DNA of 56,131 bases from CAZAXU01 sp964489245 (GTDB lineage Bacteria; Bacteroidota; Bacteroidia; Flavobacteriales; Flavobacteriaceae), in the NCBI GenBank assembly GCA_964489245.1, contig CAZAXU010000006.1, forward strand, positions 1-56,131. The letters are read 5' to 3'. Of this stretch, positions 23,783-32,773 are shown in pieces. The stretch's first letter is position 1. Each line of letters starts with the position of its first letter. A program made the translations under genes and the position numbers. A model generated the notes under the pieces. The model saw nothing but the letters and a program-made list of their open reading frames with translations. It was not told the DNA's origin and did no database searches.

Positions 23783-25207
23783 ATGAATCAAATGAAACCT
23801 AACAAACAAGAAGAGCAAAACTATCTGACGGATGATTTGCATTTGCGCCCCCAAGATCTCCGAACGGAGGTAGTTGGTTTGGATATTGGCACAACAAAGG
23901 TTGTTGCCATTATCGGGCGGAAGAATCAATTTGGAAAAGTGGAAATTCTAGGCTATGGAAAAGCTGTTAACAAAGGCGTGAAAACCGGAGTGGTTGTTAA
24001 TCTGAAAAATACGGTTGATGCCGTTGAAGAAGCCATTCAAAAGGCGCAATATGATTCAGGCATCAAGATTAGCAAAGTGATTGTTGGCATTGCAGGACAA
24101 CACATCAGAAGTATTCAAACCAGTGAATACATCATGAGAGAAGATCCTGAGAGCATGATTACAGAAGATGAAATTGAGAAATTAATCAAACAAGTGGAGA
24201 GAATCCACGTTGATCCGGGAGAAGAAATTATTCATGCTTTGCCGCAAGAATATAAGGTGGATGAAGAAGGAAATATCCAAGAAACACCCATCGGCATGTC
24301 AGGAACTCGATTAGAAGCCAATTTTCATGTAGTGGTGGGCAAAGTAGCATCGATTCAAAATTTGGTTCGTTGCGTGCGCATGGCAAATCTTGAAGTAGAA
24401 GATATCACTCTGGAACCCTTGGCATCTTCTGAGGCGGTTTTGATTGAAGAAGAAAAAGAAGGTGGCATTGCATTAATCGATATAGGCGGAGGAACAACAG
24501 ACCTTGCCATATTCAAAAATGATATCATCAGGCATACGGCAATTATCCCTTACGGAGGAAATGTAGTGACCAGAGATATTGCCAACGGCATTCATGTGCT
24601 GGAGCGCAATGCGGAAGCTATAAAAGTAAAATTCGGTTCGGCTTGGCCTGCAGAAAATAGCGATTCGGAAGTAGTTTCCATTCAAGGACTACCCGGTCGT
24701 CCGCCGGTTGAAATCAGTTTAAAAAGCATTTCTCGCATTATCAAGGCAAGAATAGAAGAAGTAATTCAGTTGGTAGATACAGAGATAAAAAGATATACGG
24801 ATTCCAGTAATGACAATGTCTTGTTAGGTGGCATTGTTTTGACCGGAGGAGGTGCTGAACTGAAACACCTGCCGCAATTGGTCAATTTGGTCACGGGTTT
24901 ATATACACGTGTGGGCTATCCGAATCAGAATTTGGCAGCAGGAACTGAGCAAGATCTCAAAAGCCCTATTTATGCAACGGCAGTTGGATTGTTGATTAAG
25001 GGATTAGAAACTAAAAAGAATTATGAGTTGTTTGAATACGAAGAAAACGTATTTGAAGAACCTATAAAAGAAAAATCTGAAGAGCAAGCGGAAAATGTCA
25101 CAGACAATGATGTTGTGGCTCAAACAGAGAAAAAGAAAAAGAAAAGAACCAAAGGTTTCTCTGACTTTTTCAATAGAGTAATGAAAATAGTAGATAAATT
25201 AGAATAA
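23783..25207 (+). CDS. ftsA: Cell division protein FtsA
   Basis: This 474-residue actin-like ATPase anchors FtsZ to the membrane. The phosphate-1 loop GLDIGTTKVVAIIG begins near residue 33, the 1C domain follows near 95, the phosphate-2 loop is IDIGGGTTDLAIF near 232, and GGIVLTGGGAEL is near 350. The C-terminus ends in a lysine-rich stretch plus an amphipathic helix (FSDFFNRVMKIVDKLE), the likely membrane-targeting sequence. The N-terminus carries about 32 extra polar residues before the actin fold. No alternative start codon lies between them. Confidence 0.96.
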   Translation: MNQMKPNKQEEQNYLTDDLHLRPQDLRTEVVGLDIGTTKVVAIIGRKNQFGKVEILGYGKAVNKGVKTGVVVNLKNTVDAVEEAIQKAQYDSGIKISKVIVGIAGQHIRSIQTSEYIMREDPESMITEDEIEKLIKQVERIHVDPGEEIIHALPQEYKVDEEGNIQETPIGMSGTRLEANFHVVVGKVASIQNLVRCVRMANLEVEDITLEPLASSEAVLIEEEKEGGIALIDIGGGTTDLAIFKNDIIRHTAIIPYGGNVVTRDIANGIHVLERNAEAIKVKFGSAWPAENSDSEVVSIQGLPGRPPVEISLKSISRIIKARIEEVIQLVDTEIKRYTDSSNDNVLLGGIVLTGGGAELKHLPQLVNLVTGLYTRVGYPNQNLAAGTEQDLKSPIYATAVGLLIKGLETKKNYELFEYEENVFEEPIKEKSEEQAENVTDNDVVAQTEKKKKKRTKGFSDFFNRVMKIVDKLE

Positions 25208-25218
25208 AATCGGGTATT

Positions 25219-26823
25219 ATGGAAAATAAAAATAGCTTCAATCTGGATTTGGAATTTGATCTGGAAAAGAATAAATCAAGTGTGATAAAAGTCATCGGTG
25301 TAGGTGGCGGAGGCGGTAACGCCGTGAATTATATGTATCAAAAAGGCATTAAAGATGTTGACTTTGTGGTTATCAATACAGATGCGCAAGATTTGTCAAA
25401 AAGTCCTATTCCCAATAAAATTCAAATCGGAAAAAGCTTGACCGAAGGTTTGGGAGCGGGAGCCAATCCTGAAGTGGGTGAGCGGGCGGCATTAGAAGAT
25501 TTGAAGTCCATAGAAAATGTTTTGGAAACCAATACAAAAATGATATTCATCACTGCCGGAATGGGCGGCGGAACAGGAACAGGTGCAGCACCCATCATTG
25601 CCAAATTGGCAAAAGAAATGGGCATTCTGACAGTGGGAATCGTGACAAGTCCTTTTATGTATGAAGGAAAAAAGAGAAATGATTATGCCGCTAAAGGAAT
25701 TGAAAATTTGCGTGAATATGTAGATTCTCTGATTATTATCAATAACAATAAATTAAGAGAAATCTATGGCAATCTGACCTATAAAGAAGCTTTTGCCAAG
25801 TCTGATATGGTTTTGGCATCTGCAGCAACAAGCATTGCAGAAGTAATCACACATAACTACACCATTAATGTCGATTTTAGAGACGTGAGAACCGTTTTGG
25901 AAAATAGTGGAACTGCCATCATGGGAGCGGCTTCTGCCAGTGGAGAATCACGTGCAAAAGACGTGATTGCCAAAGCACTGGACTCACCTTTGCTCAATGA
26001 CAACAAAATCACCGGAGCAAAAAATGTGTTGTTGTTAATTGTGTCCGGATCATCGGAAATTACAATTGACGAAATTAGTGAAATCAACGATTATATCCAA
26101 ACCGAAGCGGGACACAGTGCGGACATCATTATGGGAATTGGCGAGGATGCATCGTCCGACGAAGAAATATCCGTGACCATTATTGCCACAGGATTCAATA
26201 AGAATCAGCAAAATATGATTGCAAATACGGAGCAAGAAAAAATTGTTCATGTTTTAGACGATGAAACAGCCTCTGATTTGGACATGGTGCAGGATGTTAT
26301 TACGAACTACGAGACTCCGATTGAAACAGAAGAACATGCTGAAATAGACGAATTCGGTTACAAACAATTCAAAATGAGTTTTTATGATGAACCCATTGTT
26401 GAAAATCCAACCGAGTTTATTGATGAATCCGCTCAGGTTGAAAATAAAATTGAGTTGATAAACAAAGATATTTCGGAACATTTACAAGAAGAAATTCAGC
26501 AGGAAGCAGAAAAAAAACAAGATTTGTTGTTTAATTTAAATGAAAAGCAAAGCAAAGAAGTGATTGAAGAGCAAGACCCGTTTGAATTGCCCATCGAGGA
26601 AGTTTTCAGAAAAGGAAATATCAGAAAAAACTATATGAGAAAATATACATCACATCTGGATATTGAAGACGAGAACAAGGAAGTTCCCGCTTTTCAAAAA
26701 AAAGGAATAGAAATTGATCTCAGTCCTAAATCCTCACAAACCACACATAAAATCGAGATGAATATGGACGGAGAGTTTAAGTTGAAAGATTCAAATTCTT
26801 TTTTAAATGACAATGTTGACTAG
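25219..26823 (+). CDS. ftsZ: Cell division GTPase FtsZ
   Basis: FtsZ polymerises into the Z ring. The 534-residue protein has the GTPase fold at about residues 20-330, with GVGGGGGNAVNYM near 27 and the tubulin signature GGGTGTG at 116-122. A long acidic, variable linker covers about 340-485. A motif EVPAFQKKG at 488-496 resembles the conserved C-terminal peptide that binds FtsA, but here about 38 further residues follow it, ending SFLNDNVD. It closes the dcw operon. Confidence 0.97.
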   Translation: MENKNSFNLDLEFDLEKNKSSVIKVIGVGGGGGNAVNYMYQKGIKDVDFVVINTDAQDLSKSPIPNKIQIGKSLTEGLGAGANPEVGERAALEDLKSIENVLETNTKMIFITAGMGGGTGTGAAPIIAKLAKEMGILTVGIVTSPFMYEGKKRNDYAAKGIENLREYVDSLIIINNNKLREIYGNLTYKEAFAKSDMVLASAATSIAEVITHNYTINVDFRDVRTVLENSGTAIMGAASASGESRAKDVIAKALDSPLLNDNKITGAKNVLLLIVSGSSEITIDEISEINDYIQTEAGHSADIIMGIGEDASSDEEISVTIIATGFNKNQQNMIANTEQEKIVHVLDDETASDLDMVQDVITNYETPIETEEHAEIDEFGYKQFKMSFYDEPIVENPTEFIDESAQVENKIELINKDISEHLQEEIQQEAEKKQDLLFNLNEKQSKEVIEEQDPFELPIEEVFRKGNIRKNYMRKYTSHLDIEDENKEVPAFQKKGIEIDLSPKSSQTTHKIEMNMDGEFKLKDSNSFLNDNVD

Positions 26824-26859
26824 TTCAAAAATTGATATAAACCATTGAAAAATCAGATT

Positions 26860-27306
26860 ATGAGTTTAGAAACCAAAATCATGCAGCAATTAAAAATTGC
26901 GATGAAAGAAAAAAACACTATTGCCCTTGAATCTTTGCGGGCGGTGAAATCTGCCATTTTGCTCGAGAAAACAAAACAGAAAGATAGTGTGATGACCGAA
27001 GATGACGAAATCAGATTATTGCAAAGATTGGTCAAACAAAGAAAAGACAGTGCAGAAATTTATCAATCGCAGAACCGCGAAGATTTGGCAGAAACAGAGT
27101 TGAAACAAGTGGAAATAATCGCTCAATTTTTGCCCAAGCAAATGAACAAAGAAGAAGTTGAAACGGTTGTTGCTGAAATTATTGCTCAAGTGGGTGCTGA
27201 AAGTATGAAAGATATGGGAAAAGTGATGGGCATAGCATCAAAAAAGATGGCAGGAAAAGCAGAAGGAAAACTTATTTCTACAATTGTTAAGGAAAAATTG
27301 GGATAA
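26860..27306 (+). CDS. GatB/YqeY domain protein
   Basis: The start is the ATG at 26860 (MSLETKIMQQLKIAMKEKN), the usual YqeY N-terminus; an in-frame TTG at 26845 is less likely. The 148-residue helical protein has the YqeY signature ESLRAVKSAILLEKTKQ and a C-terminal domain (MKDMGKVMGIASKKMAGKAEGK) like the tail of the amidotransferase subunit GatB, which binds tRNA. The free-standing family has no settled function. It follows ftsZ by 36 bases and is ended by the terminator at 27333-27365, so it is probably co-transcribed with the dcw operon. Confidence 0.92.
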   Translation: MSLETKIMQQLKIAMKEKNTIALESLRAVKSAILLEKTKQKDSVMTEDDEIRLLQRLVKQRKDSAEIYQSQNREDLAETELKQVEIIAQFLPKQMNKEEVETVVAEIIAQVGAESMKDMGKVMGIASKKMAGKAEGKLISTIVKEKLG

Positions 27307-27332
27307 TTTTTTTTAGTAATTGTTTTTTGTAG

Positions 27333-27365
27333 AAAAACTCGGGGCTTCAAGCTTCGAGTTTTTTT
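27333..27365 (+). terminator. Terminator at the end of the ftsZ-yqeY transcript
   Basis: ACTCGGGGCTT pairs with AAGCTTCGAGT (two G-U pairs) and is flanked by five As and a run of seven Ts. Confidence 0.85.
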
Positions 27366-27368
27366 ATT

Positions 27369-27376
27369 TATATTTG
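27369..27376 (+). promoter_or_regulatory. Probable -7 box for the YcxB/M3 peptidase genes
   Basis: TATATTTG matches TAnnTTTG and lies 25 bases before the ATG at 27402, directly after the preceding terminator. No clear -33 element is seen. Confidence 0.45.
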
Positions 27377-27401
27377 TTATCTCAAAATACTACAAAACAT
27401 A

Positions 27402-27908
27402 ATGAATCTGATACTTAAAGAAAAAATGAATTATGCGGATTTTATGGAGGCTAATTTTCCTAAAGTTTTGCGCCCCTTTTATAAAAAAAGAATAATCATT
27501 GTCAATCTGTCTTTTGCGGTGCTTTATCTGATGGCAGCAGCCTATTTGTTTTATACCGGTTTATCAAAAGGTATACAGCTCAAGGCTGAACACTATGTTT
27601 TTCTTGCTTTCGGGTTGCTGTTTATTTTGCTTCCGATCTATTTGCTCAGAAAAGAAAAAAAAGTGTATGCAGAAGTTTTCAAGCAAATCCAAGACTTGCA
27701 AACAACTTATGAAATTGACAACAATCAGATTCGAGTAAAAAATCCGGAAACGGATTTGACCTACCAAAGAAAACAAATCAAAGAATTGGTGGAATTGCCA
27801 AAGTGGTTTGTGTTCAATTTTAAAAACGGAGAAAGAATTGCCATTCATAAAGATTCATTTAATAAAACGCAATTGGATGAATTCAGACAAACATATAAAA
27901 TCAATTAG
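27402..27908 (+). CDS. YcxB-like membrane protein
   Basis: This 168-residue protein has a short amphipathic N-terminus and two membrane helices at about residues 33-52 and 66-84. A cytoplasmic domain follows, with the pattern YEIDNNQIRVKNPETDLTYQRKQIKELVELPKWFVFNF, typical of YcxB-type proteins. The role of the family is unknown. It is followed 28 bases later by the M3 peptidase gene, probably on one transcript. Confidence 0.7.
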   Translation: MNLILKEKMNYADFMEANFPKVLRPFYKKRIIIVNLSFAVLYLMAAAYLFYTGLSKGIQLKAEHYVFLAFGLLFILLPIYLLRKEKKVYAEVFKQIQDLQTTYEIDNNQIRVKNPETDLTYQRKQIKELVELPKWFVFNFKNGERIAIHKDSFNKTQLDEFRQTYKIN

Positions 27909-27936
27909 AAATCATTTTATAAAAAAAAATAAACCA

Positions 27937-30072
27937 ATGAGAAAGTATATCGTTTTTGTGAGTATTATCAGCTTGCTGTTATCTTGTCAAACAGAAAATA
28001 AAGATAAAAAAATGGAAAAAGAAACAACCGAAACCAATCGGGTCAATCCGCTTTTGGAAAAATGGGAAACGCCTTTTGGTACACCTCCTTTTGATAAAAT
28101 TAAAAGTGAAGACTATTTGCCTGCTTTTGAACAAGGAATCAAAGAACATGAAGCCGAAGTAGATAAAATTATCAATAATACAGAAGAACCCGATTTTAAA
28201 AATACCATAGAAGCGCTTGAACTGAGTGGGAGCACGCTGAACAAAGTTCGGTTTGTTTTTGATGCGGTTGAATCTGCCGATACAGACGATATATTGAAAG
28301 AAACCTCTAAGAAAATCAGACCCATGTTGTCTGCGCATTATGATGCCGTCAGTATGAATAAAAAATTGTTTGATCGTATAGATGCGGTTCATCAAAAATT
28401 AAAAACCCTGCACTTGGAACCGGAAGAAAAAAGATTGGTGGAAGAAACCTATAAAAGATTTGTGCGTGCCGGTGTAAATTTGGATGAAAAAAAGCAACAG
28501 CGCCTACAAGAAATCAATAAACGTTTGGCATCGCTTTCTCAGGAATTTGGAGACAATCTTTTGGCTGAAACCAATGATTTTGATTTATATGTGACCGATA
28601 AAAAAGATTTGGGCAATTTGCCTCGGAATTTTGTTGATGCAGCAGTAGCCGAGGCAAAAAAACGCGGACATAAATCCGGATGGTCTTTCACATTGCAACG
28701 CCCGAGTTTTTATCCGTTTTTAGACTATTCACCCAATAGAACACTGAGAGAGAAAATATTTCAAGGCTATGCCAATCGCGGAAATAATGATAATGAACAC
28801 GATAATAAAAAAGTTCTGGAAGAACAGGTGAGATTGCGTGCGGAAAGAGCAAAACTTTTAGGTTTTGAAACCCATGCAGATTATGTGTTGGCAGAAAATA
28901 TGGCAGAAACTCCGAAAAATGTTTATGACTTGATGGGAAAAATCTGGAAATCTGCGTTGGAAACAGCAAAGCAAGACAGAGATTTAATGGCAAAATCTAT
29001 GAAAGCCGATGAAATTAAAGATAAATTCAGAGCAAGTGATTGGCGCTATTATGTCAGGAAAATAAGAAGTAGCAAATATAATTTCAATGAAGATGAAACC
29101 CGTCCGTATTTCGAAGTAAATGCCGTGCGAGACGGTGCATTTATGTTGGCAAATAAACTCTTTGGCTTAAGCTTTAAAGAAAGAAAAGATATTGCCACTT
29201 GGCACAAAGACCAACAGGCTTTTGAAGTTCTTGACCGAGACGGCTCTCATTTGGGTGTGATTTATATGGATTTCTTTGCCAGACCCAGCAAAAAGGGAGG
29301 TGCTTGGATGAATGAATTACGCATGCAATCGAATGTAGAAAACTTTGTTACACCGATTGTAACCAATAATTTCAACTTTCCGGCACCCACAAAAGACAGC
29401 CCGTCTTTGTTGAGTTTTTCTCAAGCTCAAACAGTATTTCATGAGTTTGGACATGGGCTGCATGGATTATTATCGCATGTGAAATATGCTTCGTTTTCAG
29501 GAACAAATGTGCCGAGAGATTTTGTTGAATTTCCATCGCAAGTCATGGAAAATTGGATGAGTGAACCTGAAATTTTGAAATTGTATGCCAAACACTATAA
29601 AACCGGAGAAATAATTCCGAAAAAAATGGTTGACAAGATGAATGCCGCCAATGGCTTTAATGTAGGGTTTAGAACCGTAGAATATATGGCTGCTGCCTAT
29701 CTGGATATGGACTATCATACACTCAAAGATGCATCAAAAATAAAAACCGCCTCGTTTGAAAAGACATCTATGAAAAAACTCGGTTTGATTGACGAGATCA
29801 TTCCAAGATACAGAAGCACCTATTACGCACACATTTTTTCAGGCGGATACTCTGCCGGATATTACAGCTATTTGTGGTCTGAAATTCTTGATGCGGACGC
29901 ATTTGCCGCTTTTAAAGAATCTGGTGACGTACTCAATACAGAATTGGCAAAGAAATATAGAAAAATGTTGAGTCAAGGCGGCACAAAACCCGGAATGGAA
30001 TTGTATAAAGAATTTAGAGGAAGAGCGCCGAAAATCGATGCTTTGCTGAAAAGAAAAGGTTTTATAAATTAA
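27937..30072 (+). CDS. dcp: M3-family zinc metallopeptidase, peptidyl-dipeptidase Dcp type, lipoprotein
   Basis: The start at 27937 gives a lipoprotein signal (YIVFVSIISLLLSC, Cys at residue 14); longer frames run back into the YcxB gene. The 711-residue enzyme has the thimet oligopeptidase fold. The zinc motif is H502-EFGH506 in VFHEFGHGLHGLL and the third ligand lies in a downstream helix (FVEFPSQVMENW). Dcp enzymes remove dipeptides from peptide C-termini. Attachment to the periplasmic side of the membrane is inferred from the lipobox. Confidence 0.92.
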   Translation: MRKYIVFVSIISLLLSCQTENKDKKMEKETTETNRVNPLLEKWETPFGTPPFDKIKSEDYLPAFEQGIKEHEAEVDKIINNTEEPDFKNTIEALELSGSTLNKVRFVFDAVESADTDDILKETSKKIRPMLSAHYDAVSMNKKLFDRIDAVHQKLKTLHLEPEEKRLVEETYKRFVRAGVNLDEKKQQRLQEINKRLASLSQEFGDNLLAETNDFDLYVTDKKDLGNLPRNFVDAAVAEAKKRGHKSGWSFTLQRPSFYPFLDYSPNRTLREKIFQGYANRGNNDNEHDNKKVLEEQVRLRAERAKLLGFETHADYVLAENMAETPKNVYDLMGKIWKSALETAKQDRDLMAKSMKADEIKDKFRASDWRYYVRKIRSSKYNFNEDETRPYFEVNAVRDGAFMLANKLFGLSFKERKDIATWHKDQQAFEVLDRDGSHLGVIYMDFFARPSKKGGAWMNELRMQSNVENFVTPIVTNNFNFPAPTKDSPSLLSFSQAQTVFHEFGHGLHGLLSHVKYASFSGTNVPRDFVEFPSQVMENWMSEPEILKLYAKHYKTGEIIPKKMVDKMNAANGFNVGFRTVEYMAAAYLDMDYHTLKDASKIKTASFEKTSMKKLGLIDEIIPRYRSTYYAHIFSGGYSAGYYSYLWSEILDADAFAAFKESGDVLNTELAKKYRKMLSQGGTKPGMELYKEFRGRAPKIDALLKRKGFIN

Positions 30073-30085
30073 AATATCTACTTGG

Positions 30086-31471
30086 ATGAAAAAAATATTA
30101 TTATTACTGTTTATACCCATGAGTATAAGCATGCTTGCCCAAACGCAGGTAAACGGCAATCAATCCGGTGTATGGAGTTTGGCTAATTCTCCCTATGAAG
30201 TCACCGGAGAAATCATTGTGCCCAACGGGCAAACCTTAAGCATTGAAGCAGGTGTTGAAATTAATTTTCAAGCCCATTATAAATTTGTCGTACAAGGAAA
30301 CTTGCAAGCAATCGGAACAATGACCGACACAATCAAGTTTACGACAAATAATCCGAATATAGGTTGGGGAGGTATCAGATTTGACCACGCAGACGGTATC
30401 AATCAATTGTCCTATTGTCTTATAGAATTTGGAAAAACAAATGGAAACTATCCTGACAATCACGGTGGAGGCATGGCACTTTTGACTTCTGATGCCGTTG
30501 TGTCTCATTGTGTTTTTGCCAATAATGACGCCACCGGAAATGATGATGGAATGGGAGGAGCGATCTATGCTTATAATACCGGAGGCTCTTCCGGAACCTT
30601 AACCCGATTTGAAGATTGTAAATTTTTGAATAATCATGCCTATGGTGAAGGAGGAGCAATCAAATTTACATCAGACATGAATTCTGAAATTAAGAATTGT
30701 GAATTTGTAGGAAATAACTGTCTGTATGGGGGAGGTGCCATTGCTTTTTATTCGGTGACAAATACCAAAATGATTCAATGTTTGTTTGCCGGAAATTATA
30801 CGGAGTATTCTGCGGGAGGCGCCATTTCTACTTTGGGAACGGGAAATTCGTTGAGTTTTAGGAATTGTACGTTTTCAAAAAATGCCGCCCGACACGGCGA
30901 TGGAGGAGGAATAAATCTTGCCTACGCCAATGCAACATTTGTCAACAGTATTATTTATGATAATCACGGCATGTATAGCGATGATATCAATTTGGATATG
31001 GACGGGCATGCAACAATCAACTATTCTGATGCAAATCCTCCGGCGGGAGCAACGGGAAGCAATAATATTTATACAAATCCGCTGTTTGTCGATACGAATG
31101 CAGGGAATTTTCATTTATCATCAAATTCCCCTTGCATTGATAGTGGAACAGATATTGGCCTTCCGTTTCAGGGCAGCGCACCTGATATGGGCTGCTACGA
31201 GTATGGAACGTCCGCCGTAGGCGAATCGGATTTTTATAGGGTCTCAATTTATCCGAATCCGGCAAGAGAAATACTTCATGTGTCAAATGCCGACGGATTT
31301 AATAAAATTACGCTAAACGACATTTCAGGAAAACAATTATTATACTATAAACTTTCAAGTATAACTTCAGATTTTAGCATTGATTTGAAAGGGATGGAGT
31401 CAGGCTTATATTTGTTGAGTTTTTTCAAAGAAAAGCAAGTTCAGACATATAAAATAATCATCGATAAATAA
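30086..31471 (+). CDS. Right-handed beta-helix protein with T9SS C-terminal sorting domain
   Basis: This 461-residue secreted protein has a Sec signal peptide (residues 1-18, ending SMLAQ) and a parallel beta-helix at about 30-365. Repeated rungs each contain GGAI- or GGGI-like turns, similar to polymorphic outer-membrane protein repeats. The last 75 residues form a type A T9SS sorting domain: VSIYPNPAREILHV, then LNDISGKQL, then GLYLLSF. It should cross the outer membrane by T9SS. The ligand or substrate is unknown. Confidence 0.85.
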   Translation: MKKILLLLFIPMSISMLAQTQVNGNQSGVWSLANSPYEVTGEIIVPNGQTLSIEAGVEINFQAHYKFVVQGNLQAIGTMTDTIKFTTNNPNIGWGGIRFDHADGINQLSYCLIEFGKTNGNYPDNHGGGMALLTSDAVVSHCVFANNDATGNDDGMGGAIYAYNTGGSSGTLTRFEDCKFLNNHAYGEGGAIKFTSDMNSEIKNCEFVGNNCLYGGGAIAFYSVTNTKMIQCLFAGNYTEYSAGGAISTLGTGNSLSFRNCTFSKNAARHGDGGGINLAYANATFVNSIIYDNHGMYSDDINLDMDGHATINYSDANPPAGATGSNNIYTNPLFVDTNAGNFHLSSNSPCIDSGTDIGLPFQGSAPDMGCYEYGTSAVGESDFYRVSIYPNPAREILHVSNADGFNKITLNDISGKQLLYYKLSSITSDFSIDLKGMESGLYLLSFFKEKQVQTYKIIIDK

Positions 31472-31476
31472 GTTTT

Positions 31477-32289
31477 ATGCATAAGACCAAATATTTAAAA
31501 AATTCCTTTTTGTTTGCGTTGTTTTTATTTACAACCTATAAAACGGAAGCTCAAGTTGTTTATACCGATGTTAATCCGGATGTAACGATTAATACTTTCC
31601 AGCAAGGCTATCAAGTCGATTTTAATAACGATGGAAAAATTGATGTGCATTTGGTTTTACTCAATAATGTAGGCGTTTGGACAATGTTGTTGATTCCCGA
31701 TGCAAATACAGACCATACTTATGTTGTTGTTGATAATGATGAGGCTTCAATTCTTGAGGCGGGAGACGAAATCTCAGCAACATCTGACTTTTGGAGACTA
31801 GGCAGTGGCTGGGGAGGTTTGCTCTATGGCTACTGGAATGACAGCGGTGAATACGGGCATTGGACGGGTAGAAGAGAAAATAAGTATATCGGCATAAAAT
31901 TTCAAATCAACGGACAATATCACTATGGTTGGCTCTATGTAACAACCGAGGTGTTTTCACACAGCAGCATGCAATTTACAATGCAAGCTTTTGCCTATAA
32001 TGCTACGACAGAAGCGCCGATAACTGCAGGAGACCTTTCTGCCATACAAGATATATCGAAAAAAGAAATTCAAATATATCCGAATCCCGCACAAAATCAA
32101 ATCAATTTGCAAACAGACGAAAATATTCAAAAGCTCAATATCTATGATATGAGCGGCAAGTTGGTGTTGACCCAAACACATTTGAGTTCTGGAAACAGCG
32201 TTGATATTTCGGGTCTTGGCAAAGGGTTATATCTGATAAAAATCTTAGGAAATCAAAAGATAACCTCCGTCAAACTCGTCAAACAATAG
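31477..32289 (+). CDS. Small secreted protein with T9SS C-terminal sorting domain
   Basis: This 270-residue protein has a signal peptide ending near EAQVV and a central beta-rich domain. A calcium-loop-like DFNNDGKIDVHL lies near residue 49, and the middle is rich in aromatic and Gly residues. The last 75 residues are a type A sorting domain: IQIYPNPAQNQINL, IYDMSGKLVLTQ and GKGLYLIKI. It starts five bases after the beta-helix gene, so the two are probably co-transcribed cargo. I do not recognise the central domain. Confidence 0.8.
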   Translation: MHKTKYLKNSFLFALFLFTTYKTEAQVVYTDVNPDVTINTFQQGYQVDFNNDGKIDVHLVLLNNVGVWTMLLIPDANTDHTYVVVDNDEASILEAGDEISATSDFWRLGSGWGGLLYGYWNDSGEYGHWTGRRENKYIGIKFQINGQYHYGWLYVTTEVFSHSSMQFTMQAFAYNATTEAPITAGDLSAIQDISKKEIQIYPNPAQNQINLQTDENIQKLNIYDMSGKLVLTQTHLSSGNSVDISGLGKGLYLIKILGNQKITSVKLVKQ

Positions 32290-32402
32290 TTTTGTTCGAG
32301 GTCAAATCAAGCATGTTATTATCATATCAAGTCTTGTCAATTTTGCTTTGCTCTCAACAATTTTTTTTTTGATTTATGTGACATAACACGCCTGACTTAA
32401 TA

Positions 32403-32762
32403 TTAGAATATTTTCTTAATTGCTTCCGCCGGTCTTCCCAAAACGGCTTTGCCGTTATGAATCACAACGGGTCTTTCAATCAGCTTTGGAAATTTTGACA
32501 TCGCCTTGATAAGGTCTATATCTGAAAGTGTTTTCCCTTTAAAGTTTTCTTTCCAAATGCTTTCTTTGGTTCGTATCAATTCCATTGGCTTCATGCCCAT
32601 GCTCTTCAATACGTTTTTTAGTTCGTTTTCATTGGGAGGGTTATCTAAATATTTTATAATTTTTATCGTTAAAGATTTTTGCTTGGCAATTTGTTCTGTC
32701 ATTGCCAGCCCTTCTCTGCTTTTTCTGCAACGCGGGTTGTGCCAAATGATTATCTTGTTCAT
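32403..32762 (-). CDS. arsC: ArsC/Spx-family thioredoxin-fold protein (arsenate reductase-like)
   Basis: This 119-residue protein has the glutaredoxin-like ArsC fold. IIIWHNPRCRKSREGL places the reactive cysteine at C12, and the C-terminal pattern LIERPVVIHNGKAVLGRPAEAIKKIF is typical. ArsC reduces arsenate with glutathione or a related thiol, but many homologues (YfgD-like) have other roles and no other arsenic genes are nearby. It follows tnaA by 11 bases on the same strand and is probably the last gene of that transcript. Confidence 0.85.
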   Translation of the reverse strand: MNKIIIWHNPRCRKSREGLAMTEQIAKQKSLTIKIIKYLDNPPNENELKNVLKSMGMKPMELIRTKESIWKENFKGKTLSDIDLIKAMSKFPKLIERPVVIHNGKAVLGRPAEAIKKIF

Positions 32763-32773
32763 ATTTTATGAAT

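Noticed and set aside
27808..27936. N-terminal extension of the M3 peptidase
   Set aside because: It overlaps the end of the YcxB-like gene and would bury the lipoprotein signal peptide that begins at 27937.
30918..31220. Open frame inside the beta-helix gene, same strand
   Set aside because: It is a shifted shadow of repetitive beta-helix coding sequence; the main frame has a signal peptide and a sorting domain.
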